The notes under the pieces were generated by a model. That model had not been told where the DNA came from. It made no database searches and saw only the letters and a program-made list of their open reading frames with translations. This document shows positions 1 to 8,097 of a stretch of 64,000 bases of DNA, in pieces (position 1 is the stretch's first letter; every line of letters starts with the position of its first letter). The position numbers were made by a program, and so were the translations under genes. The DNA comes from Microbacterium hydrocarbonoxydans (GTDB lineage: Bacteria; Actinomycetota; Actinomycetes; Actinomycetales; Microbacteriaceae). The stretch covers positions 2,914,001 through 2,978,000 of the forward strand of contig NZ_LR882982.1 of NCBI RefSeq assembly GCF_904831005.1, read 5' to 3'.

Positions 1-283
1 GATCGTCCGCCGTGAGGCGCAGCCCACGGCATTGATCATGCCGCTCGTGCTCCTCGCCCTCGGGGTCGTGTGCATCGTCGGGGGCATGTCGATGTCGAGC
101 GGTGAGGTCGGACGCCGGGCCGAGGCGCAGATCATCGCCGCTTTCTTCGGACTCCCGGGCAGCTATGAGGTGATCTGGGAACCGGGGCTCTGGATCGTGC
201 GCGGCATCGTCGCGGCGATCGTGATCGTCCTCGCCGTGCCCGCGATCGCTGCGCGCCTGCGTCGGGGCGCCGTCAGCTCGTGA
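1..283 (+). CDS. C-terminal part of a membrane protein (5' end outside window)
   Basis: The frame is open from base 2 with no stop, so the gene very probably begins before the window; an internal ATG at 32 is a less likely start. The visible ~93 residues hold two hydrophobic segments (roughly from ALIMPLVLLALG to CIVGG, and WIVRGIVAAIVIVLAVP) separated by a short polar stretch, ending in a basic tail RLRRGAVSS. This fits the last two membrane helices of an integral membrane protein. No family was recognised. The stop at 281-283 overlaps the 3' end of the convergent DUF1801 gene by a few bases. Confidence 0.55.
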   Translation, partial: IVRREAQPTALIMPLVLLALGVVCIVGGMSMSSGEVGRRAEAQIIAAFFGLPGSYEVIWEPGLWIVRGIVAAIVIVLAVPAIAARLRRGAVSS

Positions 284-698
284 GCGTCAGCTGCACCTGA
301 TCGGTGCCGCCCGCCTCGACCCACGCCAGCGAGCGCTCGAGGATGCCGCGCAGCACGCCGAGGTCGACCTGCTCGAGGTCCTTGATGTACAGGCAGCCGA
401 CCCCGGTGGTGTGCGGGCCGAGCTTTTCGAGCGCCTCGCGGTGCGCATCGACCCCGTCGAACAGATAGATCGTCGTCGCGGCCTTGCGCGGGGCGAAGCC
501 GAGCAGACCGCTGTCGCCCTCGGTGCCGGTGGGGTACCTGTAGTGGCAGCTGCCGAAGCCGATGATCGTCCCCCAGGTCTGCGGCGCGCGGCCGGTGATC
601 TCCTGCATGAGTGCGGTCAGCGTCTCGGCGTCCCGCCGGCGTGCGGCGGGGCTGGAGCGGGCGATGAGGCCGGCGACGTCATCGCCGGTGGGCTTCAT
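273..698 (-). CDS. DUF1801 domain-containing protein
   Basis: 141 residues. The stretch DAETLTALMQEITGRAP, a W-G-x-I-I-G-F-G core and the later APRKAATTIYLFDG are typical of the DUF1801 fold (YdhG-like, small cytosolic proteins of unknown biochemical role). The ATG at 698-696 overlaps the stop of the upstream HhH-GPD gene (ATGA overlap), so the two are probably translationally coupled. The family assignment is a recognition of pattern; molecular function is unknown. Confidence 0.8.
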   Translation of the reverse strand: MKPTGDDVAGLIARSSPAARRRDAETLTALMQEITGRAPQTWGTIIGFGSCHYRYPTGTEGDSGLLGFAPRKAATTIYLFDGVDAHREALEKLGPHTTGVGCLYIKDLEQVDLGVLRGILERSLAWVEAGGTDQVQLTLTS

Positions 699-1267
699 GC
701 CTTCGCCTTCGCCGCGGCCTTCATGGCCTTCTTGTGCTCGCGCACCTTGGTGAGCGACTCGGGTGAGACGATGTCGGCGACGCTGCGGTACGAGCCCTCG
801 ACGCCGTAGTCACCGGCCGCCTCACGCCAGCCCGCTCCGTCGAAGCCGTACTGCTTTCCCAGCAGCGCGAGGAAGATCCTGGCCTTCTGCTCACCGAATC
901 CGGGGAGGGCCTTGAGACGCTTCAGCACCTCGGCACCCGAGGGGTCGCCCTCGGTCCAGATCGCCGATGCATCGCCATCCCATTGATCGACGATGGTCTG
1001 ACACAGCGTCTGTACGCGCGCGGCCATCGAGCCCGGAAAGCGGTGCACCGCCGGGGTCGCCTTGAACGCGGCGAGGAACTCCTCCGGGTCCATGCGCGCG
1101 ATGGCGGCGGCATCCGCTGCGCCCGTGCGCTGCTCGATCTTGAGTGGGCCCGCGAACGCGGTCTCCATCGGAACCTGCTGGTCGAGCAGCATGCCCACCA
1201 GCAGTGCCAGCGGATTGTCTGTGAGCAGGCTGTCGGCGGCGGTGTCTCCGGTGATGTGAAGGGCCAT
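695..1267 (-). CDS. HhH-GPD family base-excision repair-type protein
   Basis: 190 residues from the ATG at 1267; a start at 1291 adds eight residues (MRRCHTGH) that look non-native. LLVGMLLDQQVPMETAFAGP matches the N-terminal helix of actinobacterial HhH-GPD proteins, and LKALPGFGEQKARIF is a helix-hairpin-helix with the G-x-G turn. HhH-GPD enzymes are DNA glycosylases, but this short actinobacterial subgroup is uncharacterised and the usual catalytic Lys/Asp pair was not identified with certainty. It is the first gene of a two-gene unit with the DUF1801 gene. A CACACT hexamer lies six bases before the ATG, resembling the leaderless promoters seen elsewhere in the window. Confidence 0.75.
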   Translation of the reverse strand: MALHITGDTAADSLLTDNPLALLVGMLLDQQVPMETAFAGPLKIEQRTGAADAAAIARMDPEEFLAAFKATPAVHRFPGSMAARVQTLCQTIVDQWDGDASAIWTEGDPSGAEVLKRLKALPGFGEQKARIFLALLGKQYGFDGAGWREAAGDYGVEGSYRSVADIVSPESLTKVREHKKAMKAAAKAKA

Positions 1268-1303
1268 GTGTCCAGTGTGGCACCGCCGCATGCCGGATCG
1301 GTG

Positions 1304-1891
1304 TCAGATGCGCTGGAGTCGGGGCAACGGGCCCTCGAGCCGTGCGATCGAGACTCGGACGTCGGCGATGTCGGCTTTGAGCTCGGTTTCGACGTTGTGG
1401 ATGTCGGCTTTGAGTTCGGTGCGGAGGTCGTGGATGTCGGTCTTGAGTTCGGTGCGGAGGTCGGCGATGTCGGTCTTGAGTTCGGTACGGAGCTCGGCGA
1501 TGTCGGTCTTGAGTTCGGTGCGGAGCTCGTGGATGTCGGTCTTGAGCTCGGTGCGGAGCTCGGCGATGTCGGTCTTGAGTTCGGTGCGGAGGTCGTGGAT
1601 GTCGGTCTTGAGCTCGGTGCGGAGGTCGTGGATGTCGGTCTTGAGCTCGGTGCGGAGCTCGGCGATGTCGGTCTTGAGTTCGGTACGCAGGTCGGCGATG
1701 TCGGTCTTGAGCTCGGTACGCAGGTCGGCGATGTCGGTCTCGACCTTCGTGAAGCGCTCGTCGACCCTGTCGAAGCGAACCTCGAGCCCGTGAGACTGCC
1801 GCGCGAGCATCCGGGAAACCCCTCCGAGCACCGTGGCGGTGAAGGCGAACAGCGCGATGATGATGCCGATCACATTCGGGTCCACGAGCAT
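1304..1891 (-). CDS. membrane-anchored hendecad-repeat coiled-coil protein
   Basis: 195 residues. Residues ~6-30 form one hydrophobic helix (IGIIIALFAFTATVLGG). Residues ~50-180 are about eleven copies of an 11-residue unit with consensus TDIADLRTELK, varying mainly at positions 4-5 (IAD, IAE, IHD, IHE). Eleven-residue periodicity with I and L at fixed places predicts a right-handed or nearly straight hendecad coiled coil, so the protein is probably an oligomeric rod held at the membrane. The DNA repeats are near-identical, so copy number may vary between strains. No enzymatic domain is visible. CAGACT lies six bases before the ATG; GGGAGC could also act as ribosome site. Confidence 0.75.
   Translation of the reverse strand: MLVDPNVIGIIIALFAFTATVLGGVSRMLARQSHGLEVRFDRVDERFTKVETDIADLRTELKTDIADLRTELKTDIAELRTELKTDIHDLRTELKTDIHDLRTELKTDIAELRTELKTDIHELRTELKTDIAELRTELKTDIADLRTELKTDIHDLRTELKADIHNVETELKADIADVRVSIARLEGPLPRLQRI
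1367..1750. repeat. 33-bp tandem repeat inside the coiled-coil gene
   Basis: Units begin with GATGTCGG at 1367, 1400, 1433 and so on every 33 bases to 1730, giving about 11.5 copies. Differences between units fall mostly at the bases encoding repeat residues 4-5. The unit length is a multiple of three, so gain or loss of copies keeps the frame. Confidence 0.95.
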
Positions 1892-2035
1892 GCTCCCAGT
1901 CTGCGCCGAGGGTCGGACGCTGTCATGCGTTCGACGATATGAAGCGTGGAGGATGGGCGCGCCCTGCGCTCGGGGATCCCTCGATCGAGCGGGAGAGATG
2001 CCCGAAGAGCACCTCGGTGCAGAGAGAGTGACGCG

Positions 2036-3340
2036 TCAGGCGGTCGCGGCGTCGATGTCCGACGTCTGCGCGGGCTCGACCGGCTGAATGCCGTAGAGGG
2101 TCGAGAGCGCGGCGGCGAACTCGTCTGCCTGCCCGCTCGCAGCGAGCTCGTGCGCGCGGGTCGTCGGGGTGTGCAGCAGCACGCCGGTGAGGTGTCGCAG
2201 CGCCTGCTCGACCTTGCCGTCTTCGTCTCCACGGGCACGTGCCCGGTCGATCTCCGCATCGAGCAGCGTGAAGATGTGGGATCGCAGGGCGACGATCGAC
2301 GGCGTCACACTCTGCCGGCTGCCCACGACATGGAAGGTGTCGGCGGCTTCACGCACGACGGTGCGAGCAGCATCCGTGGCCTGCAGCTCTTCGAGCGGTG
2401 CGTGCAGGCTGATGGTCTCGAGGTCGAGCAGCGCGACGCCTTCGAGGGCGGCGACGGCGGGGTCGACGTTGCGAGGCATGCCGAGGTCGACCACCAGCTG
2501 GCGGTGCGACGCGACGGGGCAGCCCGTGGTGGCGATGCCGGTCGGCGCCTGGAGGTGCTCGGGGGTGAGCACGGGCTCGGTCGCCGTGGTGCAGGTGATC
2601 AGCAGGCTCGAGTGAGCGGCGGTGCGTGCATAGTCGCCTGCCGCGACGGGGCGGATGCCGTGCTTGGCCGCGAACTTCTCGGCACGGCCCGACGGCGAGT
2701 ACACCGAGATGTCGACAGCGCCGCGCTCGCGCAGGGTCGCCAGAGTGACGGCCGCATACGCGCCGGTGCCGACGAGCAGCACGCGCTCGGCCGACCAGTC
2801 GACGATGCGGCTGTCGGCGAGCTCCAGCGCCAGCCGCACGAGTGAGCGACCGGCGCGCCCGAGGGCCGTGACGTTCTTGACCTTGCGCTGCGCCTGGCTG
2901 GCGCGCTGGAACAGGCGCTCGAGCTCAGGAGAGGTGGTGCCGTCCTTGCGGGCCGAGGTGAGCGCGCGTCGCACCTGGCCGGCGATCTCACCCTCTCCGG
3001 AGACCACGGACTCGAGGCCCGAGGCGACCGAGAACAGGTGCTCGGCGACGCGGCGGCCGGAGTGCACGTCGTAGGCGCCGTCGAGTTCGTCGGTCGAGAT
3101 GCCGGTGGCGGATTCGACCGCCTCGAGCACGGCCTCGACGCCGATCGCGCCGGCGGCGGTGACCGGCTCATCCATCTCGACGTAGGCCTCGAAACGGTTG
3201 CAGGTAGCAAGAACGACCGCACCCTGCACGCACGACGCCGTGTCCACGATCGTGGATGCGACGTCATCGGGGGTGCGGCTCAAGCGTTCGAGCAATTCGA
3301 AGGAGGCGGTCTTGTGACTCGCCGTGACACACAGCAGCAC
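2036..3340 (-). CDS. hemA: glutamyl-tRNA reductase
   Basis: 434 residues, usual family length. It reduces glutamyl-tRNA(Glu) with NADPH to glutamate-1-semialdehyde, the first committed step of C5-pathway heme synthesis, in the cytosol. The N-terminus [20 protein letters not shown] and the active-site motif ATCNRFE (Cys47 as the thioester nucleophile) are diagnostic; a Rossmann segment ([12 protein letters not shown]) follows, then the dimerisation helices. It is divergent from hemE across only 62 bases. The GTG start is preceded at exactly six bases by TAGAAT, so the transcript is probably leaderless. The partner aminomutase HemL is encoded at the far end of the heme cluster. Confidence 0.97.
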   Translation of the reverse strand: MLLCVTASHKTASFELLERLSRTPDDVASTIVDTASCVQGAVVLATCNRFEAYVEMDEPVTAAGAIGVEAVLEAVESATGISTDELDGAYDVHSGRRVAEHLFSVASGLESVVSGEGEIAGQVRRALTSARKDGTTSPELERLFQRASQAQRKVKNVTALGRAGRSLVRLALELADSRIVDWSAERVLLVGTGAYAAVTLATLRERGAVDISVYSPSGRAEKFAAKHGIRPVAAGDYARTAAHSSLLITCTTATEPVLTPEHLQAPTGIATTGCPVASHRQLVVDLGMPRNVDPAVAALEGVALLDLETISLHAPLEELQATDAARTVVREAADTFHVVGSRQSVTPSIVALRSHIFTLLDAEIDRARARGDEDGKVEQALRHLTGVLLHTPTTRAHELAASGQADEFAAALSTLYGIQPVEPAQTSDIDAATA

Positions 3341-3346
3341 ACGACG

Positions 3347-3352
3347 ATTCTA
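3347..3352 (-). promoter_or_regulatory. -10 element, leaderless hemA promoter
   Basis: TAGAAT on the minus strand is followed by six bases and then the hemA GTG, placing the predicted transcription start at or next to the start codon. No Shine-Dalgarno is present. Confidence 0.6.
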
Positions 3353-3402
3353 CCCCTCCTCGCGCACAGGTCGGCCAGAGCAGGGGATGGGAGGATGGAT
3401 CC

Positions 3403-4425
3403 ATGGCTCTCTCCGACGCTCCGCTGCTGCGTGCCCTCACCGGCCCCCGCCCCGAGCATGCCCCCGTCTGGTTCATGCGACAGGCCGGGCGATCGCTGCC
3501 GGAGTACCGTGAGCTGCGGGTCGGCACGCGGATGCTGGACGCGTGCCTCACCCCCGACCTCGCGGCCGAGATCACCCTGCAGCCGGTGCGTCGGCACGGC
3601 GTCGATGCGGCGGTGTTCTTCAGTGACATCGTGATCCCGCTGCGTCTCGCCGGCGTCGAGGTCGAGATCGAGCCGGGCCGCGGCCCCGTGTTCGCCGAGC
3701 CGGTTCGCACGGCGGCCGATGTCGACCGCATCACCGCGATCGATCCCGACTCTCTCGACGGCACCGCGATCGCCGAGGCCGTGCGTCTGGTGACCGCCGA
3801 ACTCGGGGACACCCCGCTGATCGGCTTCGCGGGCGCACCGTTCACCCTCGCCGCCTACCTCGTCGAGGGAGGACCGTCGAAGGAGCACCTCCGCGCCCGC
3901 GGCATGATGCACGCCGACCCCGACGCCTGGCACCGCCTCGCCGGATGGCTGGCGCAGATCTCGCGTCGTTTCCTCGAGACGCAGCGTGACGCCGGAGCCT
4001 CTGTGGTGCAGCTGTTCGACTCGTGGGCGGGGTCGCTCAGCACCGCCGACTACCGCGCTTTCGTGGCACCGCACTCGCGCACGGCGCTCGAGGGCATCGG
4101 CGTCCCGAGCATCCATTTCGGCGTCGGCACAGGTCCGTTCCTCGCAGACATGCGGCTCGACGGCATCGTCGACGGCGTCGGGGTCGACTGGCGCATGCCC
4201 CTCGACCAGGCTGCGGCGATCGTCGGCCCCGACGTCTCGGTGCAGGGGAACATCGATCCCGCGCTGCTCGGGGCACCGTGGCCGGTCCTCGAGGCGCACG
4301 TGCGTGACGTCGTCGAGCGGGGTCGCGCGGCTCGCGGGCACATCGTCAACCTGGGGCACGGCGTGCCGCCCGAGGCTGATCCCGATCAGCTGACGCGGAT
4401 CGTCGAGCTCGTCCACTCGATCTGA
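3403..4425 (+). CDS. hemE: uroporphyrinogen decarboxylase
   Basis: 340 residues. It converts uroporphyrinogen III to coproporphyrinogen III by removing four acetate carboxyls, in the cytosol. The signature [16 protein letters not shown] near residue 25 carries the substrate-binding arginines, and FFSDIVIPL with the later [10 protein letters not shown] and HFGVGTG segments are typical of the TIM-barrel family. GGGAGG eleven bases before the ATG acts as ribosome site. hemG follows after 17 bases, and the two are likely co-transcribed. Confidence 0.97.
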   Translation: MALSDAPLLRALTGPRPEHAPVWFMRQAGRSLPEYRELRVGTRMLDACLTPDLAAEITLQPVRRHGVDAAVFFSDIVIPLRLAGVEVEIEPGRGPVFAEPVRTAADVDRITAIDPDSLDGTAIAEAVRLVTAELGDTPLIGFAGAPFTLAAYLVEGGPSKEHLRARGMMHADPDAWHRLAGWLAQISRRFLETQRDAGASVVQLFDSWAGSLSTADYRAFVAPHSRTALEGIGVPSIHFGVGTGPFLADMRLDGIVDGVGVDWRMPLDQAAAIVGPDVSVQGNIDPALLGAPWPVLEAHVRDVVERGRAARGHIVNLGHGVPPEADPDQLTRIVELVHSI

Positions 4426-4442
4426 CGGGAAGGGCCGCAACG

Positions 4443-5999
4443 ATGACTCCTGATGCAGAGACCGCCGACTCGCGCGCTCAGCTCGCAGCCCGGGCCGAGC
4501 GCGCCGCGCGTACGCACGTGGTCGTCGTGGGCGGCGGCGTGGGCGGACTGGTCGCGGCGCGTGAATGCGCCAAGGTCGGCATGCGCGTGACCCTGCTCGA
4601 GAGCGCGGATGCCGTGGGCGGCGCTCTGCAGCGCGCCGAGCTCGACGGCGTCGCACTCGACGCCGGGGCGGAGAGCTATGCGACCCGCGGCGGGCGAGTG
4701 CGCGCGCTCCTCGAAGATCTGGGCATCGCCGACCGCATCGTGACTCCCGCGGCAGGCGGCGCGTGGCTCGCGGGCATCCCCGGAATCGGAGCGGCGCCCC
4801 TGCCCGTCGGAGGCATCCTCGGCATACCTGCGAACCCGTTCCAGGAAGACGTCCGTCGCATCCTCGGATGGTCGGGGGTCTGGCGTGCGTATCTCGACCG
4901 CGTGCGGCCGCCGCTGACCATCGGGCACAGCCACAGCCTGGGCAAGCTCGTCGCGTCGCGCATGGGCGCGAAGGTGCGCGACCGACTCGTCGCGCCGGTG
5001 ACGACCGGCGTCTATTCGGCCTCGCCCGACGACGTCGACGTCGACGTCGCCGCCCCGGGACTCAACGCGGCGCTGACCCGCGTCGGATCCTTGTCGGGAG
5101 CAGTCCAGGCGCTGCGCGACGAGAACGCCTCGCGAGCCGCGAAGGCGCAGTCGCCCGGTGCCGCCGTCGAAGGGCTCGACGGCGGCATGACCGTTCTGAT
5201 CGACGCGCTCGTGGCCGACCTCGACAAGCTCGGTGCGGTCGTGCGCACCGGTGTGCGGGTGACGGAGCTCGCGAAGTCGGGGGAGCTGTGGACCGTGACG
5301 ACCCGGATCACCGCCGCCGACTCCGCAGGCGCCGCTCTCGTGACCGACGGCACTCCGGGCGCGGACGATGCTCTCGTCGACGACGACGAGGTCCTCCAGG
5401 CCGACGCGGTGGTGCTGGCGACCCCCGAGGCGGGGGCGCGGAACCTGCTGGCGGAGATCGCCCCCGCGCTTGCCGCGACGGACTCTGCCGAATCGCCCGC
5501 GATCGAGCTCGTCACCCTGCTGCTGGCGCCGTCGGCGCTCGACGGCACGCCGCGAGGAACCGGGGTGCTCACGGTACCGGGAAGCCACACGGCCAAGGCC
5601 CTCACCCACTCCACCGCGAAATGGGAGTGGGTGCAGCGGGCGGCATCCGGCCGTCACGTGGTGCGGGTCTCGTTCGGCGCGCAGGGCGAGCCCGCAGCGA
5701 CCGCAGCGCTCGACGACGCCGCAGCCGCGCGTCTCGCCGTGCGCGAGGCATCTGCACTTCTGGGCGTCCCGCTCGCTCAGAACGACGTCGTGGCGGCGCA
5801 TCGCTCTCGCTTCGTGCAGTCGCAGCCCGCCTCGGTGATCGGCTCGGGGGAGCGACGCAGCGCGGCACGGGCCGCTGTGCAGGCCGTGCCGGGCCTCGCC
5901 GCGGTCGGGGCATGGCTGGCGGGGACCGGGCTCGCACAGGTCGTGCCCGATGCTCAGGCCGAGGCCGACCGTCTGCGCCGCGCTCTCCTCTGGGACTGA
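4443..5999 (+). CDS. hemG: coproporphyrinogen III / protoporphyrinogen IX oxidase (FAD, CgoX/HemY type)
   Basis: 518 residues. A flavin dinucleotide-binding motif VVVVGGGVGGLVAARE lies at ~26-41, with VTLLES-A-DAVGG downstream and the C-terminal FAD motif GVGAWLAGTGL-like (AAVGAWLAGTGLAQVV). This is the oxygen-dependent HemY/CgoX type. In Gram-positive bacteria with HemQ, this enzyme oxidises coproporphyrinogen III to coproporphyrin III, so that is the expected reaction here (inference from the HemQ gene at 7412). The N-terminal ~22 residues are poorly conserved and an internal start cannot be excluded. It is probably in an operon with hemE. Confidence 0.93.
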   Translation: MTPDAETADSRAQLAARAERAARTHVVVVGGGVGGLVAARECAKVGMRVTLLESADAVGGALQRAELDGVALDAGAESYATRGGRVRALLEDLGIADRIVTPAAGGAWLAGIPGIGAAPLPVGGILGIPANPFQEDVRRILGWSGVWRAYLDRVRPPLTIGHSHSLGKLVASRMGAKVRDRLVAPVTTGVYSASPDDVDVDVAAPGLNAALTRVGSLSGAVQALRDENASRAAKAQSPGAAVEGLDGGMTVLIDALVADLDKLGAVVRTGVRVTELAKSGELWTVTTRITAADSAGAALVTDGTPGADDALVDDDEVLQADAVVLATPEAGARNLLAEIAPALAATDSAESPAIELVTLLLAPSALDGTPRGTGVLTVPGSHTAKALTHSTAKWEWVQRAASGRHVVRVSFGAQGEPAATAALDDAAAARLAVREASALLGVPLAQNDVVAAHRSRFVQSQPASVIGSGERRSAARAAVQAVPGLAAVGAWLAGTGLAQVVPDAQAEADRLRRALLWD

Positions 6000-6064
6000 G
6001 GCCGACGCGTCGCGCTCTGCACCGATCCCCATCGGGGTCGCGCTGTCAACCCTCTGATGTGTAG

Positions 6065-6080
6065 ATGCCGAAATCGGCAT
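6065..6080. promoter_or_regulatory. 16-bp palindrome upstream of the small envelope-gene operon
   Basis: Seven-base perfect arms ATGCCGA and TCGGCAT flank AA, in the 167-base gap after hemG and about 87 bases before the next start. It is a candidate operator for the operon at 6167-7320; the regulator is unknown. Confidence 0.35.
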
Positions 6081-6166
6081 ACGGCGTTACGCTGGACACT
6101 TGCAGGCGGCCCCGCAGCCGTCGGTTCGCCCTAGGCGTTCACACCGGAACAACGTGAGGAGACCCC

Positions 6167-6619
6167 ATGAAGGGGAAGATCGGACTCGTCGTAGGAATCG
6201 GCGTGGGATATGTCCTCGGAACGCGCGCAGGACGCGAGCGCTACGAGCAGATCAAGACGCAGTGGCTCAAGGTCTGGAACCTCGACCCGGTGCAGGATCA
6301 GGTCGAGAAGGTGAAGGGCTATGTCGGTGACAAGGCCGCAGCCGTTCCGGGCGCGATCTGGACCGGCGTGCAGAAGGTCGTGAAGTCGGCGAGCGGCGGA
6401 GACAAGACCGCCGGCCAGCGCCTCGACTCCGCCGTGGCCGCAGGCCGCAAGGCGGCTGAGGACATCGTCGAGGCGACCGACGACGTTGTCGAAGAAGCCA
6501 AGGCCGCCGCCGAGAAGGATGCCGCGCCCAAGCCCGCCGCCGCCAAGCCGGCCGCGAAGAAGTCGACGGCCAAGAGCGCGCCGTCAGCGAGCACGACCGC
6601 TGCGAAGTCCGGAGACTGA
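6167..6619 (+). CDS. YtxH-like small protein with Ala/Lys-rich tail
   Basis: 150 residues. The N-terminus MKGKIGLVVGIGVGYVLGTRAGRERYEQI has the short glycine-rich hydrophobic segment plus TRAGRERYE, which is the hallmark of YtxH-domain proteins (often general-stress associated, membrane-tethered). The middle is amphipathic (VQDQVEKVKGYVGDKAA) and the last ~50 residues are Ala/Pro/Lys rich and probably disordered. GAGGAG ahead of ATG serves as ribosome site. It is the first of three co-directional small genes; the holin-like gene starts one base after its stop. Confidence 0.8.
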   Translation: MKGKIGLVVGIGVGYVLGTRAGRERYEQIKTQWLKVWNLDPVQDQVEKVKGYVGDKAAAVPGAIWTGVQKVVKSASGGDKTAGQRLDSAVAAGRKAAEDIVEATDDVVEEAKAAAEKDAAPKPAAAKPAAKKSTAKSAPSASTTAAKSGD

Positions 6620-6620
6620 G

Positions 6621-7028
6621 ATGCCCCGCGGATACCGCGATCGCGCCGAAGACAGCCTGCTGTCGCTGATCGGCGACCTGCCTGAGCTCATCGGCAATCT
6701 CGTCAAGGCCGAGATCGATGCCGCGAAGACCTGGGTCTCGAGGACCGCGAAGGACGCGGGCATCGGTTCCGTCTGGTTCCTCGTCGCCCTGTTCTTCCTG
6801 TTCTGGGCCGTGCCGGTGATCCTCGTGTTCGCCATAGCAGGGCTGTCATCGTGGTGGCCGGTCTGGCTCTCGGCGCTCGCCGTGCTCGGCATCCTGATCA
6901 TCGCCGTGCTGCTGTTCGCGCTGCTCGGCATCCTGAAGTTCCGCAAGGTGCTCCGCCGACAGAATCCCGCTCAGGCGGTCGGCGAAGACATCCGACTCGT
7001 GAAGGAAGCCGGCGATGACGAACTCTGA
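6621..7028 (+). CDS. actinobacterial Holin-X / DUF1469-type membrane protein
   Basis: 135 residues. An N-terminal amphipathic helix (LLSLIGDLPELIGNLVKAEIDAAKTWV) precedes two membrane helices (~50-75 and ~80-105) and a short basic tail, the layout of the phage-holin superfamily III domain carried by many actinobacterial chromosomes. Despite the name there is no phage context; the role is probably envelope-related. The start codon follows the upstream stop by one base, and its own stop overlaps the next gene, indicating one operon. Confidence 0.8.
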   Translation: MPRGYRDRAEDSLLSLIGDLPELIGNLVKAEIDAAKTWVSRTAKDAGIGSVWFLVALFFLFWAVPVILVFAIAGLSSWWPVWLSALAVLGILIIAVLLFALLGILKFRKVLRRQNPAQAVGEDIRLVKEAGDDEL

Positions 7029-7320
7029 CCTCACCCCCCTGCAGAAGGCGTCGGGCCTCACCTCGCTGCCCAAGACGGCTGTCCCGGCCGGCATCGTCGA
7101 TCCTGTCGCATCGGCCCGAGCCGAGCTGAAGGCTGCGCTCGCCGCGATCGAGGTCAAGGGAAACGTCCCTCGTCGTCTCGACAAAGCGTCGAAGCGCGCT
7201 GCCGCGAAGGCACGCGTGTTCGCCGACCGCAACCCGGTGGCAGCGGTCGCCGCGGCCGTCGCGATCGCTGCCGCCGTCGGCGGTGCGGTGTGGGTCGTGG
7301 CACGCGCTCTCTCGCGCTGA
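7015..7320 (+). CDS. DUF3618-like small membrane protein
   Basis: 101 residues. A segment with an ARAELKAALAAIEVKGNVPRRLD-like amphipathic stretch is followed by one C-terminal helix (NPVAAVAAAVAIAAAVGGAVWVVA) and a short basic end. DUF3618 proteins have this layout and commonly sit beside YtxH and Holin-X genes. It overlaps the preceding gene by 14 bases. Function unknown; co-expression with its two neighbours is likely. A 5-bp hairpin (7340-7354) follows and may end the transcript weakly. Confidence 0.7.
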   Translation: MTNSDLTPLQKASGLTSLPKTAVPAGIVDPVASARAELKAALAAIEVKGNVPRRLDKASKRAAAKARVFADRNPVAAVAAAVAIAAAVGGAVWVVARALSR

Positions 7321-7411
7321 ATCCGGTTCCGCACTGAGTACCCCTTCGCGGGGTCTGTCAAGCGAGCCCCGGCAATTAGCCACCGATGGGCAAAGGGGGC
7401 AGACTGGATCC

Positions 7412-8089
7412 ATGTCCGATGAGCGCGAAGAGAACCCGTCCGGCTTCACCCTGTGGGCCGTGTGGCGACGAAACCCCGACGTTCCGGTCACCGAGTCCGA
7501 CTCGACCGAGCTCGAGACGATCGTCTTCTACATCGAGGACTCCGGTGTCTCGGTCCGCGGGTTCTATGACGTCTCCGGCCTGAAGGCCGATGCCGACCTC
7601 ATGGTCTGGCTGCACGGCGACACGGCGGAGGAGCTGCAGAAGGCGCTGCGTCGCCTGCGTCGCACCGAGCTGCTGCGCTCCCTGCTTCCGGTCTGGAACG
7701 CGATGGGCGTGCACCGCGACGCGGAGTTCAACCGCGCACACGTGCCTGGATTCCTCCGCGGTGTCGAGCCCAAGGACTGGCTCTGCCTCTACCCGTTCGT
7801 GCGCACGCCCGAGTGGTACCTCGCGCCCGAGGAGGAGCGTCGCAAGATGCTCGCCGACCACGGACGCAAGGGCGCGGCCTTCACGGGAGTCATCGCGAAC
7901 ACGGTGGCCTCGTTCGCGCTGGGCGACTACGAATGGCTCCTTCCGCTCGAGGCCGACGACGTCACCGAGCTGGTCGACCTGATGCGCGACCTGCGCTACA
8001 CCGACGCGCGTCTGTTCGTGAAGGAGGAGATCCCCTTCTACACGGGGCGTCGTCTCCGCTTCGACGAGATCGCGGACGTGCTGCAGTAG
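7412..8089 (+). CDS. hemQ: coproheme decarboxylase (HemQ/ChdC)
   Basis: 225 residues from the ATG at 7412, the usual length of actinobacterial ChdC; a longer frame from 7283 lacks support. It converts iron-coproporphyrin III to heme b with peroxide, the last step of the coproporphyrin-dependent pathway. Tyr127 (LYPFV), Trp135 (EWYLAP) and His150 (ADHGRKG) have the same mutual spacing (8 and 15 residues) as the catalytic Tyr, conserved Trp and heme-ligand His known in Corynebacterium ChdC. CAGACT ends six bases before the ATG, so a leaderless promoter is possible. hemC starts nine bases after the stop. Confidence 0.95.
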   Translation: MSDEREENPSGFTLWAVWRRNPDVPVTESDSTELETIVFYIEDSGVSVRGFYDVSGLKADADLMVWLHGDTAEELQKALRRLRRTELLRSLLPVWNAMGVHRDAEFNRAHVPGFLRGVEPKDWLCLYPFVRTPEWYLAPEEERRKMLADHGRKGAAFTGVIANTVASFALGDYEWLLPLEADDVTELVDLMRDLRYTDARLFVKEEIPFYTGRRLRFDEIADVLQ

Positions 8090-8097
8090 GCCGCGCC

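Noticed and set aside
1367..1750. 33-bp repeats as a CRISPR array
   Set aside because: Units are contiguous with no unique spacers and lie in frame in a coiled-coil gene.
6621..7028. Prophage holin
   Set aside because: No lysin, integrase or structural phage genes nearby; the Holin-X family is chromosomal in actinobacteria.
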